Positions 1-6,712 of a DNA stretch of 7,021 nt are shown one piece after another. The first letter of the stretch is position 1; each line of letters opens with the position of its first letter. The notes under the pieces were generated by a model, which saw only the letters and a program-made list of their open reading frames with translations, was not told the origin of the DNA and did no database searches. The stretch lies in assembly GCF_022780145.1 (NCBI RefSeq), contig NZ_JALEXO010000063.1:1-7021 (forward strand), in the 5' to 3' direction. Source of the stretch: Intestinibacter sp. (GTDB lineage Bacteria; Bacillota; Clostridia; Peptostreptococcales; Peptostreptococcaceae). Both the position numbers and the translations under genes were made by a program.

Positions 1-1203
1 GATTTAGTGTACAGAGGTCAATGGAAGGACGCTTTAGATAGATTACTTCAAACAAATAACTTCCCTGAATTTACAGGGACTGTATGTCCAGGATTATGTG
101 AAAAGGCATGTGTATTAGGTGCTATAAAGGATCCAGTTGGATGTAAAAATATGGAATTGAGTATAATAAATAAAGCATTTGAAGAAGGTTGGATAACTGC
201 AAAACCACCTCTAGTAAAAGTAGGTAAGACAGTTGCAGTAATAGGTTCTGGACCAGCAGGACTTGCATGTGCAGACCAATTAAATAAAGCAGGCTACGAT
301 GTAACTGTATTTGAAAGAGATGATGTAATAGGTGGACTATTAGTCTATGGTATACCAGATTTCAAATTAGAAAAATGGGTTGTAGATAGACGTGTAGATT
401 TATTAAAAGAAGAAGGAATAAAATTCAAGACAAATATATGGGTAGGAAGAGATTACCCAGCAAAAATACTTAAAAAAGAATACGATATAGTAGTTTTAAC
501 AGGAGGAGCAACTCAAGCAAGAGATCTACCTATTCCAGGAAGATCTTTAAAAGGACTTAATTTTGCTGTAGATTATCTAAAACAACAAAATAAGAGAAAT
601 AGAGGTCTTGATGTTGAAGAGGAAGAAATTTTAGCAACTGAAAAAATTGTAATAGTAATAGGTGGTGGAGATACTGCCAACGACTGTGTCGGTACAGCAA
701 TTAGACAAGGAGCTAAAAATGTATATCAACTACAAAGATCTTCTGAAAGTGAAAGAGATTCAAAAGGAGCGAGCTTCTGGGGCAAAATATCTGCGATGAC
801 TAAGAACCCAGTATTTGAAGAAGGTGGAATCAGAGAATACTCTGTAAAACCAACTGCATTTAGTGGAGAAGGCGGAGTAGTTAAGAAGCTCCATGCAATT
901 AAATTAGATGAAAATAGACAAGAAATACCTGATTCTGATTTTGAAATAGATTGTGATTTAGCATTGTTCGCATTAGGATTTTTACATCCAGAGCATGAGA
1001 CTTTACTTGGAGATTTAGGAGTAGAACTTGATGAGAGAGGAAATGTAAAAACTGATGAATTTAAGAGAACTTCAGTTGAAGGCATATATGCAGCAGGTGA
1101 TATGAGAACAGGACAATCATTAGTATGTAAGGCGATTGCCGATGGAAGAAAAGCAGCTAAAACGATAGACTTAGATGTTATGGGACAAACTAATTTGAGA
1201 TAG
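1..1203 (+). CDS. gltD: Glutamate synthase (NADPH) small subunit, 5'-truncated by the window
   Basis: This is the FAD- and Fe-S-containing small subunit of glutamate synthase. It passes electrons from NAD(P)H to the large subunit, which makes glutamate from 2-oxoglutarate and glutamine in the cytoplasm. The frame is open from base 1, so the GTG at base 7 is internal; roughly 90 N-terminal codons are missing by comparison with the usual ~490 residues. Numbering from that GTG, VCPGLCEKAC (26-35) is the Cys-rich Fe-S region. GSGPAG (80-85) is the FAD Rossmann motif, and YGIPDFKLEKWVVDRR (114-129) is a typical GltD signature. GGGDTA (219-224) is the NADPH-binding motif, and AAGDMR (362-367) is the C-terminal FAD contact. 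The stop is TAG at 1201. A terminator follows, so this gene ends its transcription unit. The related NfnB-type flavoproteins share this fold, but the signature and the estimated length fit GltD better. gltB is not visible. Confidence 0.93.
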   Translation, partial: DLVYRGQWKDALDRLLQTNNFPEFTGTVCPGLCEKACVLGAIKDPVGCKNMELSIINKAFEEGWITAKPPLVKVGKTVAVIGSGPAGLACADQLNKAGYDVTVFERDDVIGGLLVYGIPDFKLEKWVVDRRVDLLKEEGIKFKTNIWVGRDYPAKILKKEYDIVVLTGGATQARDLPIPGRSLKGLNFAVDYLKQQNKRNRGLDVEEEEILATEKIVIVIGGGDTANDCVGTAIRQGAKNVYQLQRSSESERDSKGASFWGKISAMTKNPVFEEGGIREYSVKPTAFSGEGGVVKKLHAIKLDENRQEIPDSDFEIDCDLALFALGFLHPEHETLLGDLGVELDERGNVKTDEFKRTSVEGIYAAGDMRTGQSLVCKAIADGRKAAKTIDLDVMGQTNLR

Positions 1204-1211
1204 TATTTTTA

Positions 1212-1228
1212 TTACAATATAATTGTAA
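1212..1228. repeat. Small perfect inverted repeat (7-3-7) after gltD
   Basis: TTACAAT (1212-1218) and ATTGTAA (1222-1228) are exact reverse complements separated by 3 bases, 8 bases after the gltD stop. The repeat is AT-rich and short. It could be a minor 3' hairpin in the gltD message or chance. Nothing in the sequence points to a regulator binding site. Confidence 0.35.
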
Positions 1229-1237
1229 CCAATAGAG

Positions 1238-1284
1238 CAAAGGCTATAGATGATTTAGTTATCTATGGCTTTTGTTTATTTTTT
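1238..1284 (+). terminator. Rho-independent terminator of gltD
   Basis: A 14-bp stem is formed by 1238-1251 (CAAAGGCTATAGAT) and 1261-1274 (ATCTATGGCTTTTG). It has two G-U wobbles and no mismatch, with a 9-base loop. A U-rich tail (TTTATTTTTT) follows at 1275-1284. It sits 35 bases after the gltD stop codon. Confidence 0.9.
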
Positions 1285-1476
1285 GAAACTTTATCATAGT
1301 GTAAAATCTAATACAATATAAATATATTTATTATCTTAATATATAATAAAATATTAAATAATGGAGGAAATCCGTATGAAAAAATATAAAAATAAGAATA
1401 TTGGTTATTAAAAACCAAAAAAGTGATATAAATTATAAATATAGATTTATTTTAAATAGAAGAGGAGGTTGGAAAA
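1285..1476 (+). other. AT-rich leader region upstream of degV
   Basis: This is the remainder of the 273-base gap between gltD and degV. It should hold the degV promoter because the gltD terminator lies just upstream. TATAAT at 1342-1347 and TACAAT at 1312-1317 are possible -10 boxes, but neither has a convincing -35 element at 16-18 bases, so I do not assign one. The stretch also holds the mini-ORF at 1376-1411. A short hairpin overlaps the stop of that mini-ORF: TTGGTT at 1401-1406 with AACCAA at 1413-1418. The hairpin has no U-tail, so it is not a terminator. Confidence 0.5.
1376..1411 (+). CDS. Possible 11-residue leader peptide or gene remnant
   Basis: An ATG at 1376 is preceded by GGAGG at 1363-1367 with 8-base spacing, as good a ribosome binding site as those of the real genes here. 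The frame reads MKKYKNKNIGY and stops at TAA (1409-1411), inside the loop of a small hairpin (1401-1418). An in-frame ATG at 1361 would add five residues, but it has no binding site of its own. The peptide is Lys/Asn-rich and resembles nothing I recognise. It could be a translated leader of degV, the surviving start of a deleted gene, or chance in AT-rich DNA. Confidence 0.3.
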   Translation: MKKYKNKNIGY

Positions 1477-2343
1477 ATGAGAAATTTTATTATTTCAACA
1501 GATTCGACTGGGGATTTACCAAGTTCTTATTTAAAAGAAAATAATATATCAATTCATCCATTATATTATATTTTAGATGGAGAAGAATACATACCTGGGG
1601 TAAAAGATATGCCTGTTAAGGATTTTTATCAAGCATTAAAAAATGGAAAAATGCCTACAACTAGTGCTGCTAATCCTGAAAATGTAATGGACAAAATGAA
1701 GGAACAAGTTGAAAAGGGATATGATATACTTCATATAAGCTTTTCGTCAGGTTTGAGTTCAAGCTATAATACTACTCAAATATGTGCAGAGAGTGTTATG
1801 GAGGAATTTCCAGAGGCTAAAATAATAGTAGTTGATTCATTATCAGGGACAGTTGGGCAAGGATTTCTAGTTATGAAGGCAGTTGACATGAAAAAACAAG
1901 GTAAAACTATAGATGAGATAGCTACATGGCTGAATGAAAACAAAAAACATGTAATACATGAGTTTATAGTATCTGATTTAAATCACTTATTCCGTGGGGG
2001 TAGGCTTTCAAAAACTCAAGCTCTTGTAGGAACTATGTTAAATATACAACCTATACTTCATATGGATGATGAAGGAAAATTAGCAAATATAGGGAAAGTA
2101 AGAGGACGCAAAAAAGCATTGCATGTATTAGCGGATAATATAGAAAAAAATGCAGATGTAAAAAATTTAAAAGAGGTATTTATATCTCATGGTGATTGCA
2201 TAGAGGATGCTCAGTATTTAGCAGATAGAATAAAACATAAATATGGAATAGAAAACATAATGATTCAAGATATTTGTCCGACTATAGGTGCTCATACAGC
2301 ACAGGGTACAGTTGTAGTTGCATATTTTGGAGATAAAAGATAA
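1477..2343 (+). CDS. DegV family (FakB-like) fatty-acid-binding protein
   Basis: DegV/FakB proteins bind a single fatty acid in a deep pocket. In characterised Gram-positive bacteria they present it to the kinase FakA, which makes acyl-phosphate for phospholipid synthesis. The 288 residues are the full family length. The N-terminus has the family signature STDSTGDLP (7-15). TTSAANPE (61-68) and the FSSGLSSSY loop (89-97) contain the Thr and Ser expected to hold the fatty acid carboxylate. LFRGGRLSK (171-179) is a typical central motif. GAHTAQGTVVVAYFG (271-285) is the C-terminal signature, with a likely carboxylate-contacting His at 273. The start ATG has AGGAGG at 1463-1468, 8 bases upstream. 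No FakA gene is visible, so lipid specificity and partner are unknown. Several DegV paralogues per genome are common in Clostridia, so I give no gene symbol. Confidence 0.93.
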   Translation: MRNFIISTDSTGDLPSSYLKENNISIHPLYYILDGEEYIPGVKDMPVKDFYQALKNGKMPTTSAANPENVMDKMKEQVEKGYDILHISFSSGLSSSYNTTQICAESVMEEFPEAKIIVVDSLSGTVGQGFLVMKAVDMKKQGKTIDEIATWLNENKKHVIHEFIVSDLNHLFRGGRLSKTQALVGTMLNIQPILHMDDEGKLANIGKVRGRKKALHVLADNIEKNADVKNLKEVFISHGDCIEDAQYLADRIKHKYGIENIMIQDICPTIGAHTAQGTVVVAYFGDKR

Positions 2344-2370
2344 AAAAATAAAAATTTTTTAAAAAAAGTA

Positions 2371-2429
2371 CCTAAAATTTATGCTATATATGTATTTAAT
2401 AGTAAAAGAAAACAAAGCAAAAATTTAGG
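2371..2429 (+). promoter_or_regulatory. Possible stem masking the PepSY gene ribosome binding site
   Basis: CCTAAAATTT (2371-2380) can pair with AAAATTTAGG (2420-2429), nine pairs with one A-A mismatch across a 39-base loop. The right arm includes the first three bases of the AGGAGG at 2427-2432. A weak extended -10 candidate (TGCTATATA, 2382-2390) lies between the arms. A transcript started there would lack the left arm, so masking would affect only read-through from degV. The composition is AT-rich and chance is a real alternative. Confidence 0.22.
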
Positions 2430-2440
2430 AGGTAAGAGAT

Positions 2441-3061
2441 ATGAAAATAAAGAAAAATATAATAACAATGTTAGGAATAGTAGCAATAGCAGGTATGTGT
2501 ATGGTAGGTTGTTCTAATTCATCAGCAGATGGTAGTAGTACAAAAACAGAAACACAAAGTACATCAGTAGCATCTGCGTCACAAGAAAATTCAACTAAGG
2601 ATTACATAGGAGAAGATAAGGCTAAAGAAATAATGCAAAAAGAAGTGCCTGAAGGCGCTGAATTTGTAAATTTCCAACTAGATGAAGATAAAGATGATAA
2701 TACAGCGGAATATGAAGGAGAATTAGTAAAAGACGATACAGAATACGATATAACTGTAGACGCTGTAACAGGTGAAGTTTTAGAATCAGAACAAGAAAAA
2801 TATGATGGAAGATATGAAAATAATACTTCTAAAGCAAATGATTCAAGTGAACAATATATAACTAGAGAAAAAGCAAAACAAATAATGAAAAAAGAAGTTC
2901 TAGATGCTAAAATAGTAGCACTTGAATTCGATAAAAATGATGATGATAATGAACCAGCAACATACGAAGGCGAATTAGTAAAAGACAACACAGAATACGA
3001 TGTAACAGTAGATGCTATAACAGGTGAAGTTTTACATGTAGAAAAAGAAGCTATTAAATAA
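2441..3061 (+). CDS. Small lipoprotein with two tandem PepSY domains
   Basis: This is a predicted lipid-anchored extracytoplasmic protein of 206 residues. Residues 1-24 form a signal peptide: KIKK at 2-5, a hydrophobic core, then the lipobox MVGC with the anchored Cys at 24. A Ser/Thr/Asn-rich linker (25-53) follows. PepSY domain 1 spans about 55-118 and domain 2 about 139-201. Each opens with Y-I-x-x-x-K-A-K-x-I-M and closes with a VDA(V/I)TGEVL motif. They are joined by a short polar linker. PepSY domains are often linked to inhibition of proteases or to cell-wall functions, but no partner can be deduced here. The start has AGGAGG at 2427-2432, 8 bases from the ATG. The gene begins 97 bases after degV with no GC-containing terminator between them, so partial co-transcription is possible. 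The protein is strongly acidic outside the signal peptide. Confidence 0.9.
   Translation: MKIKKNIITMLGIVAIAGMCMVGCSNSSADGSSTKTETQSTSVASASQENSTKDYIGEDKAKEIMQKEVPEGAEFVNFQLDEDKDDNTAEYEGELVKDDTEYDITVDAVTGEVLESEQEKYDGRYENNTSKANDSSEQYITREKAKQIMKKEVLDAKIVALEFDKNDDDNEPATYEGELVKDNTEYDVTVDAITGEVLHVEKEAIK
2711..3034 (+). repeat. Internal direct repeat encoding the C-terminal halves of the two PepSY domains
   Basis: Bases 2711-2782 and 2963-3034 are 72-base copies, 252 bases apart, differing at 8 positions by direct comparison. Both encode a Y-E-G-E-L-V-K-D segment running to TGEVL. The upstream halves of the two domains are much less alike. Confidence 0.85.
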
Positions 3062-3083
3062 GAAATTATAGAAATGCAAATTT

Positions 3084-3122
3084 AAGAGGGATATAGGATT
3101 AATTTTCTATATCTCTTTTTTT
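3084..3122 (+). terminator. Rho-independent terminator of the PepSY lipoprotein gene
   Basis: The stem pairs 3084-3098 (AAGAGGGATATAGGA) with 3105-3119 (TTCTATATCTCTTTT), 15 pairs including three G-U wobbles. The loop has 6 bases, and the U run covers 3116-3122. It lies 22 bases after the stop codon and separates this gene from the oxidase. Confidence 0.88.
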
Positions 3123-3179
3123 GAGCGAATTTGTATTAGTTATAAAATCATAATATGTCAAAAAAATAATGGAAATGTA

Positions 3180-3207
3180 ACAATATGTAATTATATATCA
3201 TATTAAA
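3180..3207 (+). promoter_or_regulatory. Weak sigma-K-like promoter candidate before the oxidase gene
   Basis: ACA at 3180-3182 and CATATTAAA at 3199-3207 resemble the sporulation mother-cell sigma-K pattern, AC followed after about 16-17 bases by CATAnnnTA, with one mismatch in the -10. In DNA this AT-rich, such a match is expected by chance fairly often. No convincing sigma-A promoter is visible in 3123-3238, which must otherwise hold the promoter because a terminator lies upstream. Confidence 0.2.
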
Positions 3208-3238
3208 TAATAAGAATGTAATTAAAGGAGGAATACAA

Positions 3239-3721
3239 GTGGATAGTAAAATTAGAAAATTCAATGTTACAGTATTATCAATTCCGATTGTATATGATTT
3301 TTTTGGCGATTATGATCCAAATGGATTGATGTATATATTAAGTGAAGATAAAGAAAAAGCTATGCGTAACTTTAAAAATAGGGATGAAAATGAAGATCCA
3401 CTACCGATACCTACAGATGAAGTTCAGCCTCTTACAATAAGGGCAAATGTTGGAGAAACAATAATAATTGAATTTGAGCACGATGAAGACAGAAGATTAT
3501 CGATTAATATGCATGGACTCAAATATAAAAATATAAAATCAGACGGAGCTAATGTAGGCTATAATGAAGATTCTACAGTTGGCAAAGGTGAAAAAATAAC
3601 TTACGAATGGTATGCTGATAGAGAAGGAATATTCTATTTCAGTGATATGGGAGATACACGCTTTAGTGAAGAAGGAACAAATATACATGGGTTATTTGGA
3701 GCGCTTATAGTACAAGCATAA
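3239..3721 (+). CDS. Multicopper oxidase fragment 1: N-terminal cupredoxin-like domain (D1)
   Basis: This is the 160-residue open piece before the first in-frame TAA, and the only fragment with a good ribosome binding site. It aligns with D3 and D5 of the same frame: a Y-D-x-x-D-P-x-G-like opening, LTIRANVGE (65-73), NVGYN (105-109), YEWYAD (122-127) and HGLFGALIV (150-158). The copper-ligand positions are degenerate: NMHG (90-93) stands where D3 has HVH, and SDM (135-137) where D3 has HDH. On its own it should therefore bind no trinuclear copper. The TAA falls where D3 reads EPKGS and D5 reads EPEGS, and GS follows directly after the stop. The lost codon was therefore probably Lys (AAA) or Glu (GAA), one base from TAA. 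Confidence 0.75.
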   Translation: MDSKIRKFNVTVLSIPIVYDFFGDYDPNGLMYILSEDKEKAMRNFKNRDENEDPLPIPTDEVQPLTIRANVGETIIIEFEHDEDRRLSINMHGLKYKNIKSDGANVGYNEDSTVGKGEKITYEWYADREGIFYFSDMGDTRFSEEGTNIHGLFGALIVQA

Positions 3722-3724
3722 GGC

Positions 3725-3747
3725 TCTACATGGGCAGATCCTGTAGA
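3725..3747 (+). other. Hairpin just after the in-frame TAA
   Basis: TCTACA (3725-3730) pairs with TGTAGA (3742-3747). After a bulged T, GGG (3732-3734) pairs with TCC (3739-3741) with one wobble, closing a CAGA tetraloop. It begins 4 bases after the TAA at 3719-3721. It has no U-tail and is not a terminator. Hairpins of this size occur by chance in coding DNA. Confidence 0.35.
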
Positions 3748-3757
3748 TGGAAGTGAA

Positions 3758-6712
3758 TTGAAAAGCGGTGCATTTGCAGATATACACAATCCAGATAAAC
3801 CGAGCTTTAGAGAATATGCAGTATATTTTCACGATGAACTTGAAATGAGAAATAGATTTGGAGGGCAGATAATTGATCCGCATACTGGTCAACCGATGGG
3901 AGTAACTGCTATTAGCTATAGATCAGAGCCGATGGTAAATAGAGCCCATATGATACCAGATAAAGACAGGGGTTTTAAATACTGTAACCCTTGTGATGAA
4001 AGGGACAGTGGCGGTGTTGTAGATATAGTAAAGGCAGACCATACATTGGTAGATGGAGAAGATGTTTCTATGAGCTCATGGACTAATGGAGACCCAGCTA
4101 CTTTTATACCGAGAGCATATGTAGGAGATCCAGCGAGATTTAGACTTATACATGGAGGAGTTAAAGAAACTCACGTATTTCACCTTCATACACATCAGTG
4201 GAAGTTAGAGGCTGATGATCCAGATTCAACTATAATAGATTCAATATCTATAAGTCCACAGGAAACATATGATATAGATATACTACATGGTGCAGGAAGT
4301 TTGCCAGGTTCTATAGGAGACCATATATGGCACTGTCATTTATATCCACATTTCCATGAGGGTATGTGGTCCTTGTGGAGAGTATTCGATAGATTAGAAA
4401 CTGGAAAAGATACAGTAGTTGAAAATGGTGAGATTATACCTCCATTATATCCTGATGGGACTTATGTAAAAGCTTTAAATCCTTTACCTGATAGAAAAAA
4501 ACCACCTAGAAAAAGTTTGCATCATCCAGGATTTTACAACTTTATAAATGGAGAATTTGGAGAAAGACCTAAACAACCACCTTTAGGAATTTTAAATCAA
4601 AAGGGTGAAAATAAAATATGCCCAACTGAACTTGAAAGAGACAACTTTGTAGAAAATTATTCTAAGGGAGCTTTATATGCACAGCCTTGTAGTGATAAGC
4701 ATTGTAATTGTGAATGGAAGGCAAAAGCTCCAGATGTTGTATTTGAAATATTTGCGCTACAGGCAAAATTAGTTTACAATGATGCTCATTGGCATGATCC
4801 AGTTGGAAGATTTTATGTGCTAAAAGAGCAAATAGAAGAGTATACCGGGTGTAGAGTTACAATTAAAAATAGGGAAGAATTAGTTAAAGAATATATAGAT
4901 GCAATAGAAAATAGATATGTAGATGTAGAACCGTTAGTAATAAGAGCTAACAAGGGTGATTGTATAGAGGTTAGACTGACTAATTTTTTACCAGAAACAC
5001 TACCAGCGACAGAGTTTCAATTGAAGACATTAACAGACAACGTAAGTTTCCATGTTCATTTAGTTAAATTTGATGTTATAACTTCAGATGGTGGTGCAAA
5101 TGGATATAATAATATAGCTTCTGTTTTTTATGGAGAAACTTTAGTAGAACGATATTATGCTAATGAAGAATTAAATACATGTTTTTTCCATGACCACCTA
5201 AACCCAAATTCACATCAACAGCATGGATTGTTTGGAGGACTTATAATAGAACCTAAGGGATCGACATATCACGATCCACAAACAGGTAAACGAATAAAAT
5301 ATGGAACAAAAGCTGTAATAAAAACGCCTTCAGGTAGAGCTTTTAGAGAGTTTGGATTATTTGTCCATGATTTTGCATTATTATTCGATAGACATGGCAA
5401 GGCATTAAATCCACCTCCATTTGCAGGTTCTCATGATGATCCAGGTGTAATGGGTATAAACTATAAATCTGAACCATTGAGAGAAAGATTAAACGATAAA
5501 TACGATGATCCATCAGATGTATTTAATTCAAATATGCATGGAGATCCAGTTACACCAATTCTTGAAACATATCCAGGAGAAGAAATAGTTATAAGATTAT
5601 TAGACGGTGCTCAGGAAGAACAGCATATTTTTAATATACACGGAATGAAATGGAGAAAGGAAATAACAGATAGAAAATCACCATTAGTTCAAGCTCAAAC
5701 TCTAGGAATATCAGAAGCGTTTAATATAAGAATAACTGATGATTACAAACCAGGTGATTATATTTACTATTTCGGAGGTCAAGACGACTTGTGGCTAGGA
5801 CTTTGGGGAATAATAAGAGTATACAAAAATAAAAATCATAAGTTAATTCCTATTGATAGCTGTAAAAAATGCTCATTTGATAAAGTTAAATCCTATAAAG
5901 ACGAAATTAAGGATTGTATGATTAAGAGTAAACATTGCCCATATAAAAAAGTAAGAGAATTCCACATAGCAGCCATACAAAAAGATTTAATCTATAATAA
6001 ATATAAAGATCACGATCCATACGGTCTATTATTTGTACCATATGAAATTAAAGACGATATAATAAGTGGGAAAATAGAACCTAAGCTTTTAATATTGAGA
6101 GCAAATAAAGGCGAATATATAAAAATAACTTTGACTAATTGCTTCAATGAACAAATACCATTTTTAAAATATCCAGGTGTGCCAGTAGATAAAGAAATAA
6201 CTCCATCTATGAGAGTGGGAATTAGTACACAATTTTTAAGATTCGATCCAGTAAAGGATAGCGGTGTAAATATAGGATACAACAACGTAGAACAAACTGT
6301 AGCACCAGGAGAAAGTAAAACATATCTATGGTATGCAGATGAGGAATATGGAACTTGCCTATTATCATCTTTTACTGATATAAGAAACCATAGATATCAC
6401 GGGTTATTCGGAGCGATAATAATAGAGCCTGAAGGTTCCAAAATACACAGTTCTTATGATAATGGATATAAAGCCAATCATCAAGAACAGGTGCTAGTAT
6501 CTGCAGGTAAAAATGAGAAGTTTAGAGAATTTGTTTTATTTATGCAAAATGGTATAAGACTTGTGGATGAAAAAGGCAATTTAATACAAACTGCTGTAGA
6601 AGAGGAAGAGGGACCTGAAGAACCTGTAGAGCATGGAGAGTCAGAAATATCTACAGAAAATATTTTGGAGGATGAGTTAGCTATTGAGCCTGTAGATTTT
6701 GAAGATAGATGA
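3758..6712 (+). CDS. Multicopper oxidase fragment 2: domains D2-D5 with all visible copper ligands
   Basis: The frame is open from 3722. TTG at 3758 is only the first candidate start, with a weak GGAAG upstream, so independent translation is doubtful. Numbering follows the whole frame from 3239. D2 holds HVFHLH (His 312, 315, 317) and HCHLYPHFHEGM (His 365, Cys 366, His 367, His 371, Met 376). Together these give a complete type 1 site with Met axial ligand plus half of the trinuclear site. D3 holds HVH (605, 607) and HDH (651, 653), the other half. D4 has lost the type 1 site: GGQDDLWLGLW replaces the HCH motif. D5 has lost the HxH pairs (CLLSSF replaces CFFHDH). Cys-rich linkers lie near 484-491 and 875-900, and an acidic tract (1118-1157) precedes the TGA. 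With His ligands complete, the copper centres of this segment look functional. Confidence 0.8.
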   Translation: MKSGAFADIHNPDKPSFREYAVYFHDELEMRNRFGGQIIDPHTGQPMGVTAISYRSEPMVNRAHMIPDKDRGFKYCNPCDERDSGGVVDIVKADHTLVDGEDVSMSSWTNGDPATFIPRAYVGDPARFRLIHGGVKETHVFHLHTHQWKLEADDPDSTIIDSISISPQETYDIDILHGAGSLPGSIGDHIWHCHLYPHFHEGMWSLWRVFDRLETGKDTVVENGEIIPPLYPDGTYVKALNPLPDRKKPPRKSLHHPGFYNFINGEFGERPKQPPLGILNQKGENKICPTELERDNFVENYSKGALYAQPCSDKHCNCEWKAKAPDVVFEIFALQAKLVYNDAHWHDPVGRFYVLKEQIEEYTGCRVTIKNREELVKEYIDAIENRYVDVEPLVIRANKGDCIEVRLTNFLPETLPATEFQLKTLTDNVSFHVHLVKFDVITSDGGANGYNNIASVFYGETLVERYYANEELNTCFFHDHLNPNSHQQHGLFGGLIIEPKGSTYHDPQTGKRIKYGTKAVIKTPSGRAFREFGLFVHDFALLFDRHGKALNPPPFAGSHDDPGVMGINYKSEPLRERLNDKYDDPSDVFNSNMHGDPVTPILETYPGEEIVIRLLDGAQEEQHIFNIHGMKWRKEITDRKSPLVQAQTLGISEAFNIRITDDYKPGDYIYYFGGQDDLWLGLWGIIRVYKNKNHKLIPIDSCKKCSFDKVKSYKDEIKDCMIKSKHCPYKKVREFHIAAIQKDLIYNKYKDHDPYGLLFVPYEIKDDIISGKIEPKLLILRANKGEYIKITLTNCFNEQIPFLKYPGVPVDKEITPSMRVGISTQFLRFDPVKDSGVNIGYNNVEQTVAPGESKTYLWYADEEYGTCLLSSFTDIRNHRYHGLFGAIIIEPEGSKIHSSYDNGYKANHQEQVLVSAGKNEKFREFVLFMQNGIRLVDEKGNLIQTAVEEEEGPEEPVEHGESEISTENILEDELAIEPVDFEDR

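Noticed and set aside
726..1085. Open frame on the - strand inside gltD
   Set aside because: It lies wholly within a clear gltD coding region, is Ser/Pro-rich as expected of an antisense shadow, and has no recognisable domain.
1212..1228. Inverted repeat after gltD as a second terminator
   Set aside because: It is only 7 bp and AT-rich with no following U run; the real terminator is just downstream.
2349..2361. A/T-only palindrome after degV as a terminator
   Set aside because: A run of A followed by T with no G-C pairs and no loop cannot form a stable terminator hairpin; such runs are common in this AT-rich DNA.
2602..2991. Open frame on the - strand inside the PepSY gene
   Set aside because: It is the antisense of a real gene, Ser/Phe-rich, and repeats a segment only because the + strand gene has a duplicated domain.
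3121..3146. TTGAGC and TATAAA as a sigma-A promoter for the oxidase
   Set aside because: Spacing is only 14 bases, and the -35 candidate overlaps the upstream terminator U-tract.
3719..3760. The oxidase pieces as two or three independent neighbouring genes
   Set aside because: The pieces share one frame, internal-repeat similarity runs through both stops, and neither downstream piece has a credible start with a ribosome binding site. TTG at 3758 has only weak GGAAG.
3692..3892. Open frame on the - strand spanning the TAA
   Set aside because: It overlaps well-supported oxidase coding sequence on the + strand and has no recognisable motif.
6010..6285. Open frame on the - strand inside the oxidase
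   Set aside because: It is the antisense of domain D5, short, and has no domain or binding site support.
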